Shown: positions 14,221 through 28,785, numbered from the stretch's first letter. The stretch is 64,000 bases of DNA from Eriocheir sinensis (GCF_024679095.1 NC_066529.1:422501-486500), one strand, 5' to 3'. Numbers and translations are program-made. The notes: generated by a model not told the origin, from the letters alone.

Positions 14221-14399
14221 GGACTTTCGAGGCATGGGTGTTTCGAGTCCTTAGAAAAAGAGTAATAAAATCCGTCCCTCTGTTTCCCATTTCCTGCGGT
14301 GACACGATAGCGAGGAGACGGTCACGAACCACCTCTCTGACCCCCCCTCCCCCCCTTCACCCCCCCCCCCCCCTATAAACACGAGATCCCTACGTGTAT

Positions 14400-15060
14400 C
14401 TGCCGTGTATCCGATTTAACTTTTCCTCTCTTTTTTTAATTTTCATTGTTTGTTTTTCTTCTGCATTGTTGTTGACTTAGTATTTTTTTGTTGTTATTTT
14501 TGTTTGTGTTGATTTTTGTTGCTCATCTTAGTCTGCTTCCTCTTTTTATTTTTTCCCCTTTTTATTCTTATTCTTATTCCTATTCTCGTTTTCCTGCATG
14601 TTTTTTTTTTACTTTTCCTCTTTTTTTCTCTTTGTTTCTTCTTCCTCTTCTCCTTCATCTTCTTTTTTTCGTTTCTTATTTTCTTTCATCTTCTTTTGGT
14701 TATATTTTTCTTCCTCTTCATATCTGTGTCTTCTTCCTTTCTATCTTTTCTTTCCATTTTCTCATTACTTTTCTATCTCTTTCCATTCTTTTTTTCTATA
14801 TTCTCATTTATCTCCTCCTCCTCCTGTTCCTCTTCCTCCTCCTCCATTTTTTTTCTTTTTTTTCTCTTCTACAGTTTACATCCATCGCATATTACATTCC
14901 TTCTCTTCCTCCCCAGCTATTCTTCCCTTCCATCTTCCTATTTTCCTTTCCATGTTTTCTTTTCCTCATTTTCCTTTTCCAGACTGATAATATCCTTTCC
15001 ATGGTGTCGTTTGATCCTCTTCCTCTTCCTCCTTAATCCCTTGTTCCCTATGATCCTCCG
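14400..15060. repeat. T/C-rich low-complexity region
   Basis: Degenerate TTC/TCC/TTTT sequence. The frames up to 219 aa are Phe/Leu/Ser-rich and not genes. Confidence 0.8.
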
Positions 15061-15379
15061 TCACATATTCTTCTACACTTTTTATAATCATCTCTTCTAT
15101 ATTTGGACGAGTTCTAATTTAGTATCTCCTCGGTTATCCAGATCATCCGTTTTCTCTTTTAACACTACGACGTAAGGAGTGAGGCAGGAGAGAAGGATTA
15201 ATGAGAGAAGAGATTGGAAGGAAAGAAGGAAGGGAGGATAAGTGGTGAGTGGAATGGGGGTGAAGGTTATTAATGAGGGCAGGCATAGAAAGTGTGGCTG
15301 ATAAATTGGGGAGAGCATGGGAGGCAGAAATCAGAGGAGAAATGGGTTAAAAGTGAGAGATTACAGGTGGAAAAAGATG

Positions 15380-16250
15380 TTAAATGAGGCCATGAGAGGA
15401 AAGGAAAGGTGATGTATGGGGCAAGGAATCGTAAGTTGAAATTATAAGGTAAAATGCGACAAATGGACGGCAGAGGAGAAAGGATGAAAAAAGATGGTTA
15501 ATGAAAGTAAAAATGATGAAGAAATAAAGTTGAAATTTGAAAGAATACAAAAATAAGGGGGGCATGAGTGGAAAGGAAATCTGATGTACGGGGCAAGGAA
15601 CTGAAAGTTGAAATCAGAAGTAAAATGCGATAAATAGATGGGGAAGGAGAAGGGATGATAAAAAGAATGTTAATGAAAGTAAAAATGATTAGGCAAGATA
15701 AGATGTCGAAGAAATAAAGTTGAAATTTGGAAGAGAAATACAAAAATGACAATAGCATGAATGGAAAGAAAGTCTGACGCAACGGGAAAGAAATGGAAAG
15801 CTGAGAGTACAAGTAAAATGCGAAAAATAGATGGGGAAGGAGAAGGGATGATAAAAAGAATGTTAATGAAAGAAAAAAATGATAGAGCAAGATGAGATGC
15901 CGAAGAAATAACATTGAAAACTGAAAGAAGTAGGGAGTAAGCATGAAATAGATAGCTGAAGAAAAGACAGGGAAAGAATGACTAGTCGTGATTGGAAGAA
16001 AAAGCGGGAAGTTGAATTTATTAGACAAGAAATTAGAAAAAAAATATCATAGCAGAAAAGCACTGAAAAAAAAAATGGTTAATGACAGTATAATGAAAAA
16101 AAGCGAACTCTGATGAAAAGGAAGATTGGAATTTAACAAGAATAAAACACAACAAATAGAACAAAGAATGAAAAAGAGGATTAATGAAGGTATAAATATA
16201 AAAAAACAAAAAAAAAACAAAGGGGATCGAAAAGAGAGGGAAAGAAGATC
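15380..16250. repeat. A-rich degenerate tandem array, unit about 170-190 bp
   Basis: Landmarks GTAAAATGCGA and GATGGGGAAGGAGAAGGGATGATAAAAAG, then TTAATGAAAGTAAAAATGAT, recur (AAAATGCG at 15451, 15622 and 15815), decaying after 16000. Confidence 0.75.
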
Positions 16251-16344
16251 AAATTGAACTGGAAAAATAAAGACAATTATTAGTGAAAAGAAGTTTGAAT
16301 GAGAAGGAAGAGGAAGAAAAACAGAAACGAGAAACCGAAAACGA

Positions 16345-16486
<142 letters not shown>

Positions 16487-16829
16487 GATAGATAGATAAA
16501 CAGACAGATAGATAAATGGATAGGGCTAAAAACAGAAAGAATGATTGATATGAAAAAAAAATGAAAAATGAGAAATGAAAAGGTCGGCTGGTGGAGAGCG
16601 GGCGCAACAAGGAAAAAAGTTAAAAGAGTGAAAAGAAAAGGCAAAAAACAGAACAGATTAAAATGGTCGATAAAAAGGTACCACTCAACAGCACGAACGC
16701 CTCCTGCCGGCGCCAGCACAAACTAGGCCGCGGTGCTATATATAGAACTCTAATAAAACACGCGACCTTAACGAAGAGAAATGGCGCCTGAACACATACA
16801 TACATACATAGCAATACTGATTTTATGCA

Positions 16830-16871
<42 letters not shown>
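16830..16871. repeat. (CA)n microsatellite
   Basis: About 20 CA units. Confidence 0.95.
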
Positions 16872-16872
<1 letters not shown>

Positions 16873-16894
16873 TATACAATTGTTTTTTTTTATG

Positions 16895-17045
16895 TTTGAC
16901 CTACCGCGCCGGCCTACTGTTCAGCCTCAGCCAGCTATTAGCGCAGGCAAGTTTTTTTTAAAGTGGCGCCATTCTTGCTTGGCTCATGGTTCCCCCCGAA
17001 GCTCCACTCGATCCTCATAACCTCGTCTTTCTCCAGTGTCTCTAG
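16895..17045 (-). repeat. SINE body fragment without head
   Basis: Shares GCGCAGGC-A-TTTT...AGTGGC, TTGGC-CATG-T-CCCCCCG and GCTCC-CT-GA with the body of the 11.3-kb SINE, same orientation. No Pol III boxes remain. Confidence 0.55.
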
Positions 17046-17072
17046 TAAGATCCTCCCTTTCTATCCTCCATA

Positions 17073-17133
<61 letters not shown>

Positions 17134-17400
17134 ACATTATCGTGTGGTAGGGGGAGGGAGTATCGGGTGAGCTATGGTGATCCCCTAGTGAGGTTATTTG
17201 GTGAAGGAGACCGTACTGCTGTTGTTGTTGATGTTGTTGCTATTGTTGTTAGTGGTGGTTATGGCGGTGGTGGTGATGATGGAAGTGTTGTTTTATGGTT
17301 GGGGTGGTGGTGGTGATGGCAGCGGTGTAGGTGGTGGTGATGACGGTGATAGCGGCGGTGATGAAAGGGGCTGATTATTAGTTACGGTGGTGAAATTGGT
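17073..17400. repeat. (GT)n and GTT/GGT-rich repeats
   Basis: GT at 17073-17132, then degenerate GTT and GGT trinucleotides to about 17400. Confidence 0.9.
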
Positions 17401-17589
17401 GTTTGTGATACAGATTCTGGTAGTAAAGCGGTTATTGAATGGCTGTTGTTCGGTTGCCCTACGAGACTAACTGAAATTTGGCAAGACCTTACCGTAGATT
17501 TTCCCCCAGAGCCAGAGTAAAATTTGGTCAGCGGAAAGGGAAGGAGCATTTCTGTCAAGCTAACCTATGGCTTTTATCACACGGAGGGG

Positions 17590-18225
17590 AGAAGGAGGAG
17601 GAAGGGGATGAGAATTAGCAGGAGAATTAGGAGGAGGAGGAGGAGGAGGAGGAGGAGAGAAGTAGCTTGTCCATTACGAAGGGGATGAAGTCTCACTAGT
17701 ACGATCCCATTAAGACGGATTATTAAGGTTATGTATAAGTGGATCGAAATAGTAGCTCTACACATTTCCTCCTGGGGTCAATAAACTCCTCCACCTCCTC
17801 CTTCTCCTTCTCCTCCTCCTCCTCCTCCTCCTGCCCCTGCTTGTACTTTCCTTTTTCTTCCTCTTCCCCTTCTTCATCTTTCTAGTCTTCTTCGCTTTCC
17901 TCCTCCTCCTCCTCCTCCTCTTCCTCCGACTCTCAATCCCATTTTTCCTCTTTTTTCCTTCCTCTTCTTCTTCCATTCTTCGTCTTCTTTTCCCTTCTTC
18001 TTCCATTCTCAGTCCCCAGTAGTTCACCTCCTTCCCTACTCCTCCTCCTCTTCCTCCTCCTCCTCCTCCTTCTTTCCACCTCCTCCTCTTTTTCCTCGTC
18101 CTATTCCCCCTCCTCCTCCTCCTCTTCCTTTTAACCCTCCTCCTCCTCCTCCTTTTCCACCTCCTCCTCTTTCTCTTCGTCCTTTTCCCCCTCCTCCTCC
18201 TCCTCCTCCTCCTCCTCCTCTCGTT
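17590..18225. repeat. GGA/CCT trinucleotide-rich region
   Basis: (GGA)n at 17630-17655, then a long degenerate (CCT)n region with three blocks to 18222. Encoded frames are Arg/Glu- or Gly-rich artefacts. Confidence 0.85.
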
Positions 18226-18299
18226 ATTGGGTAGTGAGCCCGTGTTAACTGATCCCCCAGTGTTCCCATATTGCTCGCCTCCTTCTCCTTATTATCCGT

Positions 18300-18600
18300 G
18301 TCATCGTTATTCTCTCGTTCGTTTATATTTTGATCTTAAACTGTATTCGAACTCTACGGTTTTCTTTTTACATATATATTTTTTTTGGTTTTCTGTTTTA
18401 TTTATCTCTTTTCCTTTTTCTGTTCTTAATGTTCTTGTTCCTGTTCTTGTTTTTCTTTTTCTTTTTCGTCTTCGTCTTCTTTTTCTTTTTCATCATATAC
18501 TTTTTCGTCTATTTCTCCTCTTCGTAAACTTCGTCCATTTCTCTTACTCATCTTCCTCCTCCTCCTCCTCCTAGTCCTCCTACTCTTCTGTCTTTTATTT
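18300..18600. other. T-rich low-complexity sequence
   Basis: Degenerate TTC/TTTC sequence ending in a CCT run; no gene. Confidence 0.6.
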
Positions 18601-18822
18601 CAAATTGTGTCCAACCTACACACCTTCCTCTCTTATTTCCCTTCTCTTTCATCACCCGACACCATCATCACCACCCCTCCTCCTCCTCCTCCTCCTCTCC
18701 TTCCCGTCACCGCCCTGTCTGTCCCTGTCACAGTACTTTTCCTATCCTGTCATGTCCCGATTGTATGGTCCATTCACGTCATCAACCCACGATGGAGAAA
18801 CCGATGCTGTCTGTTACCGAAA

Positions 18823-18953
<131 letters not shown>

Positions 18954-19253
18954 GGGTAAGGGGAGAAGCTAAGAATTATATTGGTTTAGAGAATAAAGAG
19001 ATCCTGTTAGGAGAGTACCAGGAATGAACTTACTGTCTTGCGAGGAGAATCTCGAGAAAGAAAAAAGGAAACCCAGAAATATAGCAAAATGAGATCGTAG
19101 TTTTCTGCTCCCTGTTTGTCTGTGTCTTCGAGCATACCGTATATTCTATTACTTAATATGTTTCTCCTTAAACGCGAATTCGGCTCAAAGGTTTAAGGTG
19201 AATGACTGATGGTTAAAAAAGAATCACTCAACTTCTCGAGAATATCCTTACTA

Positions 19254-19257
19254 TAAT

Positions 19258-19298
<41 letters not shown>

Positions 19299-19331
19299 CG
19301 TTACATATATGCCAAAGGAAAAAAAGAAATA

Positions 19332-19408
<77 letters not shown>
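19254..19408. repeat. (AAT)n and (CA)n microsatellites
   Basis: AAT at 19254-19294 and CA at 19332-19407. Confidence 0.95.
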
Positions 19409-19449
19409 AGGTAATTCAGCCCACGTCCATCTCCTGACCGCCAAACTAC

Positions 19450-19860
19450 CTGACGAAGGGCGGAGGAAGGAAGGGTGCGAGGGTGGAAAGGAGGGAGAGA
19501 GAGAGAGGTGGGAGGGGAAGGAGGTAAGAAGGAGGAGAAGCCGGGGGGGAGGGGAGAAGGAAAGAGGAGGGAGAGAGAGAGAGGGAGGGAGGGAAGGCGT
19601 AATAGGGAGAGAGGCTTGAGAGGAGGAGAGAGGGAAGGAGGAGGAGGAGGAGGAAGGAAGGGAGGAGAGGAGGAGTGGAGTGCTAAAGAAGTGGACTGAG
19701 GAGCGATATTTTGAAGAGTAGAGGATGGGGAAGAGGAGGAGGAGAAGGAGGAGAAGGAAAAAGAGGAGGAGGAGGAAGAGAGGAGAGAGAGGAGGAGAAA
19801 GAGGACAAGGACGATGAGATTGAAAGAAAATTGAAGGTATGCAGATTCAAGGGAGGAAAA
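19450..19860. repeat. Purine-rich (G/A) low-complexity region
   Basis: GGA/GAA-rich; no gene. Confidence 0.75.
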
Positions 19861-19865
19861 AGATA

Positions 19866-19992
<127 letters not shown>

Positions 19993-20149
19993 AGTACGTA
20001 GAACAAGTGTAGCAGATAAAACCAATGTATTGCCAAAAACAAGGAGAAAGGAAAACCATAATAAAGGCGAGGGCAAGGAGGGAAATAAATGGGTGGGGAG
20101 GGTGAGTGCGTGGAAGGAATATGGCGAAAGGGGAAGGAAGGGTACGAAG

Positions 20150-20386
20150 GATGGAAGAGGGAGAGAAGGGAACTAAGAATAACACAGGGAGGAAGGAACG
20201 AATGAAGAGAGAGAAAGGGAACTGAGGATAACACAAAGAAAGAAGGAAGGCATTAAGAAAAGAAGGAAGGAAGGAACAGGGAGAGAGGGAAATGAGGATA
20301 ACGCAAGGGAGAAAGGAACAAAGGCAGATGAAGGAACAGAGAGAGAGAGAGAGGGAACTGAGGAAGGACGGAAGGAAGGAAGGAAG

Positions 20387-20415
<29 letters not shown>
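20150..20415. repeat. Purine minisatellite, about 60-65 bp unit
   Basis: GGGAA-TGAGGATAAC-CAA recurs about four times, ending in a short GA tract. Confidence 0.6.
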
Positions 20416-20417
<2 letters not shown>

Positions 20418-20779
20418 AGACAGAGGTGGGAGGAGGAGGAGGAGGAGGAAGAGGAGGAGGAAAGAAGGAAGGTCACGTGAGAGGATAATATATATAGATG
20501 GAGGGAAATAAAGAAGAGGAAGAGAATAACACAATACGATAAAAAAAGGAAAGGAATGGAAAGGAGGATAAGGAAAAAGGTGGAAGGAAAATTGTGGATG
20601 TTCTAGGCGGGAAACAGATTAAGTGGAGACAAAATTAGACTGGGACGGGAAGGAAAATAAGGAGGAGAGAAGCAGAGGAAAAAAGGGAACGAAGTTACTT
20701 GGGGGAAAATAAAGGAAGAGAAGGGAGAGATTGGATACAAGAAAAAAAAAACAAGATAAAAAAAGAGATTGAAATTGTG

Positions 20780-21019
20780 ATATGGGTGGTGGTGGTGGTG
20801 GTGGTTATGGTGGTGGTGGTGCTGGTGAGTGTCATTGCCCTTGCCCTATAGTTCCTTCGTAAATAAACAAACAAAAAGCGATGAGCGTACTGTCTTAATC
20901 AAAAGCTGTTTTCCTTCCATTACCGCGGCGAACCCCACCACCACCATCACCATCATCATCACCACCACCACCACCACCATCACCACCATCACCACCACCC
21001 ATATCACAACTTTAACCTC

Positions 21020-21058
<39 letters not shown>

Positions 21059-21131
21059 CCACTCCCTCATTACCAATTACTAGCATTAAATCTTCCTCGG
21101 GAGAGCTTTAAAACTTTTCTTTCCATCCCAG

Positions 21132-21189
<58 letters not shown>

Positions 21190-21298
21190 AACAATTACTC
21201 ACATTCTTCCCTTCGCTACTAATTCCCAGCCAATTAAGAAGAAAAACGAAGCCAACTTTTAACGACTCACTTACCTGTTGAAAACACTATATTCACCT

Positions 21299-21334
<36 letters not shown>

Positions 21335-21335
21335 C
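20780..21335. repeat. Cluster of (GGT)n, (CCA/CAT)n, (TC)n, (GA)n, (TC)n
   Basis: GGT at 20784-20825, CCA/CAT at 20935-21000, TC at 21024-21056, GA at 21133-21184 and TC at 21299-21332. The oppositely oriented TC and GA tracts could base-pair. Confidence 0.9.
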
Positions 21336-21427
21336 TGGTTCATGAATGATTTGCATAAGTGTCTTTTTAATATATGTTTAGCCTAAATTGTTATTTAATT
21401 GCCTATTTGCATATATCAACGCATTTT

Positions 21428-21451
21428 TGTGTGTGTATGAGTGTGTGTGTA

Positions 21452-21492
<41 letters not shown>

Positions 21493-21665
21493 TTTTACTC
21501 TCTCTCTCTATCTCTATCTATCTATCTATCTATTTATCTATCTATCTATCTCTATCAGTCTATCTATCTATCTATCTATCTGTCTATCTATCTTTATCTA
21601 TCTATCAATCTGTGTATTTATTTATATAATTATCTATCTATCTATCTATCTACATAACTATCTAT
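21428..21665. repeat. (GT)n and (TATC)n microsatellites
   Basis: GT from about 21428 to 21491, then interrupted TATC to 21665. Confidence 0.95.
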
Positions 21666-22986
<1,321 letters not shown>

Positions 22987-23177
22987 CTGATAACAAAATG
23001 TGATAGCAAAGATATGATAGCGATACAAGCTGGTGATTGGGCGGCCAGCAAGCATTATGTAGAGATTTGCATGAGTGGCTGACTGGCTGATCGGCTGACT
23101 GATGGAATGAGGGAGGGAGTGGGCGAGAACGTGCGTACCTGTAACTAAAAATGATGGACAGGTGAGCTGGGATAAGT

Positions 23178-23515
23178 GACTGACTGACTGACTGACTTTT
23201 TTTACAGCACAGAGCAACTCAAGGGCAACAAAAAGAAGATGTAAAAAAAAAAGCCCGCTAACTGATACTGACTGACTGACTGACTGACTAACTGACTGAC
23301 TGACTTTTTTTTACAGCACAGAGCAACTCAAGGGCAACAAAAAGAAGATGTAGAAAAAGTCCCTTAACTGATACTAACTTACTTACTGACTGACTGACTA
23401 ACTGACTGACTGACTGACTTTTTTTTACAGCACAGAGCAACTCAAGGGCAACAAAAAGTAGATGTTAAAAAAAAGTCCGTTAACTGATACTGACTGACTG
23501 ACTGACTGACTGACC
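23178..23515. repeat. Three-copy tandem array, unit about 110-114 bp
   Basis: Each unit is (GACT)n, a T run, ACAGCACAGAGCAACTCAAG, GGCAACAAAAAG, then TTAACTGATACT. The core starts at 23204, 23313 and 23427. The AGC-ACTCAAGGGC core recurs at 2.86 kb. Confidence 0.9.
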
Positions 23516-23998
23516 GACAATGCGAGTAAAAGGTGAATACGTCATTGAAGGTTACTGAAAAAGCGAAGTGAAAAAATTATATACATACATACAGACAGAC
23601 ATGCACTCGTACATTCATTCCTGCTACTACTTGAGAAAATTTGAAAAAATAGTACGATATTTCAGAAGCTCACGTCTCTTTCTCATTAACCTGTTTTTTT
23701 AATATACTAAACCTCGATTTAAGGAGTGAGGGTAGTGAAGGAAGAAAATCAATATAGTTCTTTTAATCAGTATATCTGTATATTTATTTGTTTTCCTTTA
23801 TTTAATTCGGGTACATATTTGTCTACTAAACATTACCGTATTTACTGGCAATCTAGACACATATACACATATTTTTATTATTTTTTCTGTTTTCTTATAT
23901 ATTTTTTTCTTTTTTCCGCTCCCTCGACCTCAATCCGTATTCACAAACGGATTAAAACTGAATAAAAGGAAAAGCTTCCATTCCGGAGGGCAAAAGAT

Positions 23999-24061
<63 letters not shown>

Positions 24062-24139
24062 AAAGAAAAAAAATTGTATACCTGACAGCTTTGGGTGAAA
24101 TACGGTTCTTCTTTGCACAATAAACGACAAACGCACAAT

Positions 24140-24206
<67 letters not shown>
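23999..24206. repeat. Two (CA)n microsatellites
   Basis: CA at 23999-24058 and 24142-24205. Confidence 0.95.
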
Positions 24207-24211
<5 letters not shown>

Positions 24212-24307
24212 CAAAAAATAAATAGTGAAGCAACAAGTTAACTACACGACGATTGCATGTTGTTCTCTGAGTATGATTCTTATGTGTTGTGTGTCTAGAT
24301 ACACACA

Positions 24308-24456
24308 CCGTGGTGAATCACACACACACAACACAAACACCGCTATCCCTTCTCCCTCATTTACAAGTTAGTGCATTCATTATAATAAATATTTACCTGG
24401 GTGAAGGAAACTCATTAGCATGGGAATTTTTTAACACCTGTAGGCGACAAAAGTTA

Positions 24457-24492
<36 letters not shown>
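24308..24492 (+). repeat. 5'-truncated SINE copy with (GA)n tail
   Basis: From CCGTGGTGAATCACAC to the (GA)n end it matches 34117-34336 with only about two differences outside the microsatellites. It lacks the tRNA-like head present in the other copy, as expected for 5' truncation. Confidence 0.85.
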
Positions 24493-24495
<3 letters not shown>

Positions 24496-24894
24496 CCCAA
24501 TACACCCCCCACCCTCCAAAAAACTTTCCTCCCCCATCTCCTTTATTTACGATAATCAAGATTGGTGATCGTAATTTTCCAGGACGATGCACGTATTGTG
24601 AAGACCTTCTATTTATCTTTCCATTCGTTCCTATCCTCCTCCTTCTTCCTCTTCTTCATCTTTGTCTGCATCATCTTCTCCTCCTCCCTTCTCTTCGACA
24701 ACACTTTGCTTCTTCACCTAATAATTCTCGTTCTTTTTTCGATCATTTATAATCTCTTCCCGTCCCTCGTGGAAGTAAACAAGCCACTGAGTAAAGTATT
24801 CTAGTTATGAGGGAATCTGTTTTCTGTTATGATGTTCTTCGTAGAAATCAGTCATCAAATATTTTTTTTGTATTTTCCTATTATTTTGATCATT

Positions 24895-24975
24895 ATTAGT
24901 AGTAGTAGAAGTAGTAATAGTTTGAGGAGGAGTAGGAGGAGGAAGAGAAGGAGCAGAGACAGTTATGGTAGTAGC

Positions 24976-25019
<44 letters not shown>

Positions 25020-25030
25020 CAAAAGTTCTA
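24895..25030. repeat. (AGT)n-rich trinucleotide region
   Basis: AGT runs at 24897-24920 and 24970-25018 around GGA-rich sequence. Confidence 0.85.
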
Positions 25031-25235
25031 GCTATTGTTATTGTTATTGTTATAGTGTAGTTCTTTTCTTTTTCTCAGACTTTTATTTCTTTTATCAACA
25101 ACCACCATCACCTCCTCCTCCTCCTGCTCCTCCTCCTTTTCCTCTTCCTCTTCCCTTTTCTTCTCTCCCACTCTTTTTCCATCAGTCTGAACGAGCAAAC
25201 TTTTTACCCAAACCATTTACCGTGTGACTGTGGCA

Positions 25236-25440
<205 letters not shown>

Positions 25441-25599
25441 GTTTGAATTTACAGGGAAAACATTTTTCAGGCAAACATTTTTCAGGCAGAGTTCAGCCCC
25501 CCAGATGAGAAGGGTCCCGTATGCCCATGCACACACACACACACACATTCACGGTTCATCTCTCAATCCATTCACGTGTTCCACTGTTAAGCAATCACA

Positions 25600-27320
25600 C
25601 CACACGTCAACGTTATGTAGGGTGCCCATGTGGCTGTGTTACCGAGGCACCTGGCTGCCGAGATTCTCCGGGACGCCTTGCTCTGCTCCAAGGCTTTCAA
25701 ATATGTCGTGAGGCTGATGCTCATGATAAAAGTCAGTCGTAGAGTCATAGAACGAGAAATGGTTTAAGAACGTTGCACTAAAGACAGTTTGAGGGTGAAA
25801 AGTATGCTGAATCAGAGAACGAAGGAGGTTGAGGACAGGCGATGGATGGTGGGCGGGGCTTTGAGAATGAATGAAATGTTGGGGCGAGGAGAGGTCGTTT
25901 ATACTACGTCGATGTGTTCCTTTAAGAGCTTGCCCATGGCTGTGAGACGACCACCACATACTGTCATATACTCTCAGCTTATTCCCGCCCGATGCTACTA
26001 CTGTATTACGCCCCGTGTGGACAGAAACAGCAAATATTCACCAGGCGACAGAATCTGATTCAACCCGTGAGTCCGTCGAAGATAGCAAACAAGGATTGCC
26101 ATATGTCACCGTCTGCCCCATCCCTTCCCTCCGCTACACAGCCCAACGCAGGCGTCTATCACTGCTGTATCATACCTTTTTGTGTATAGTTAGACAGCAT
26201 CCACATCAAGAAGACCCCGCAGAGCCATAGAACGAAGGTAATCGCTGGTCATCCCCGTGTGTCGTCTCCACCACCGTGTCCCTCCCTTCGCCTCGCATCC
26301 TCCCTCCCCAACACACTGCTCCCTGCCTCCACAGCCTCCACACACCCTCTCTTGCTGCTGCATTACGCGTATAACATTCACCAGAAGCTCCTCGATGCTC
26401 ACCTCCGCATGAAAAGCACCAGAAAAAGTCAGATAAAAGGGACATTATAAAGAAAATTCAGCTTTCGACATCGTGGCTGGCTGCGGGGCGTGCGGAAGGG
26501 GGGCTCGCTGCCTCCCGATACAAAATGGTGCCCGAGGCTTGCCTGCGTGTCGTGAGGCAGATGCCCAAGGTATAAGTCAGTCACAAAATGAGAAATGGTT
26601 GAAGAACATTGCACTGAAGATACAGTCATAAATTTCAGGGTGAGAAGTATGTTATACCAGGGAGCAAGGGCGGGTGAGGAGGGTGAGGATAGAGGACAGC
26701 CGATGGACGGCGGGCGGGGCTTTGAGGATGAATGAAAAGATAGGGGCGAGTAGAGGCCGCTTATACTACGTCGATGTGTTCCTTGAGGGCTTGCCCATGG
26801 CTGTGAGACGACCACCACATACTGTTTGATAAATACAGGTTATTCTGGCCCGATGCTACTAATAGATTACGCCTCGTGTGGACAGTAACAGCAAATATTC
26901 ACTATAGGCGACTGATTCAGCTCGTGAGGCCCGCAGGGAATAACAAACGAGGATTGCCATACGTCACCTCGTGCCCCATCCCTTCCCTCCGCCACACAGC
27001 CCTCCGCAGGCGGCTATCACTCCTGTATCATGCTTCTTTATGTATAATTAAGCAGTATCCACATCAAGAACAGCCCGGAAAGCTATAGGACGAAGGCAAT
27101 CGCTGGCCATCCCCGTGTGTCGTCTCCACCTCCGTGTCCCTCCCTTCGCCGCTCATCCACCCTCCCCAACACACGGCTCCCTACCTCCACAGCCTCCACA
27201 CACCCTCTCTTGCTACTCCATTGCGTGTGTAACATTCACCAGAAGCTCCTCGATGCTCACCTCCGCGTGAAAAGCACCAGAAAGAGCAAGATAAAAGAGA
27301 CATGATAAAGAAAACTCAGC
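25600..27320. repeat. Segmental tandem duplication, unit about 858 bp
   Basis: Copies at about 25600-26470 and 26471-27328 align for their length with many substitutions and small indels. Matched landmarks: TACTACGTCGATGTGTTCC (25904 and 26766), GTCGTCTCCACC (26261 and 27119), CAGCTTTCGACATCGTG (26459 and 27317). Frames are not conserved, so a protein-coding role is unlikely. Confidence 0.85.
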
Positions 27321-27679
27321 TTTCGACATCGTGCCTGGCTGAAGGCGGCGTGAAGGTGACTCATGAAGGTGCAATGTGCGCTGCTCACCCTTCAGTACGT
27401 TTGAGACAACTATGTGCCGGCGAGGATGAACAGCAGCGGACAGGTACAAGTTACAAGGAAATATTTAACCTGTAATCATATAGAGCTGCGTTATAAAAGA
27501 TGTTTGGTGAGGAAGAATATCTTAGTCTACGCGTACAGAAGGGGTTAGCGACCTTGCCCACGAAACCCAATGCAACAGGTGAACGTAAGCAACGGCCACT
27601 GTGTACCTAACACCCAAAATTAAATGGTGCTATTGGGCTCAGGAGAGGTCCAAGAGTCCACAGGAGGAGGAAGAATAGG

Positions 27680-28270
27680 GCATTTTTCGGGCGGCCGTCC
27701 ACTGAGAGCCAACAGCAAAACATAAAACGGGTTGTTGCCCCGCTCTCGCCGCCTAGCCCGTGACGCCCTCAGTGCGGGCTGCCAGGATGGACACAGTGGT
27801 GGTACTACATGCCTTCGTCTTTGTCTGACCTGTTCCCACGTTCCTGCCACTAATAAATGACTGATAATGAGTATAGAAAGCCCACAACTCTAAATATTTA
27901 CACTCTCCCTTCCCTGAGCGGAGAGTGGGGCGGCTAGGCGAGGCGTGCGAGTCACCACCACACAGGGCGCAGCGCGGAGAAACTGTACATGCTTTCCCTC
28001 ATTGAATGAACTGTTTCCTCGCTCTCTCACTTGTTGTATACGGTTCGTCTGGTGCTTAATGAGTATAGCAATCTCACCGTGCTCTCTCTTTCTCCTGCGG
28101 GAGCCGTGAGGAGAAGCGGAGACATTACAACAGGCAGTCAGGCACATGACGGGGCAGCCCAGCGAATCTACATGCTTTCCCTCTGTTTTAACTGTTTCCT
28201 CGTCCCTTAGCATGCTGTATTTGATTGATAATGCTAATAGAAAGACCACTATGCTATCCCTTCCCTGAGT
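27680..28270. repeat. Diverged tandem array, unit about 183 bp
   Basis: TACATGCTTTCCCTC (27986 and 28169), AACTGTTTCCTCG and TAAT-AGTATAG-AA recur. Two clear copies and a decayed third upstream. Confidence 0.7.
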
Positions 28271-28696
28271 GAGGCGAGGAAGGGGCGAGCGAGGCTATGA
28301 ACAGGGATAAGAGACAGAGATGGACAAAGAGGGAGAGCGGAGCGAGCAGCGCGGTGTTATAGACTGTTATAGCGTTAGATGAATAGGCGTACGAGCCGGG
28401 GGGGCTGGGGTGAGGGTGCAGGCAAAACATTTTTCGGACAACCAAACGTTTTTCGGGATCGGAAGGGTCCCGTACGCCTCTGGGGGTCCAAGTCGTATAC
28501 CCATAGATCAGTCCTATTAGCTCAAAAGCCTTTCTTCCGAAGAATACTGACTGGTGATCAACAAACATTCTCTCGCCTGTTGCATCGTGTGTCCATGTTC
28601 TTCATCCTTATTATCATAAAAAAACAAATATCACCAACATCATCATCATTACCAACACCATCTACATAATCACCATTTTAATAATAATGGTAATCA

Positions 28697-28697
28697 A

Positions 28698-28785
<88 letters not shown>

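Noticed and set aside
13882..14378. Long frames rich in Asn, Arg, Glu or Ile
   Set aside because: They are translations of AAT, AAG and GGA repeats, open in several frames at once; no domain or splice logic.
14488..15175. Phe/Leu/Ser-rich frames up to 219 aa
   Set aside because: The DNA is degenerate T/C sequence, which lacks stops in several frames by composition alone.
25639..27305. 60-130 aa frames in the duplicated block
   Set aside because: The frames are not conserved between the two copies and show no motif.
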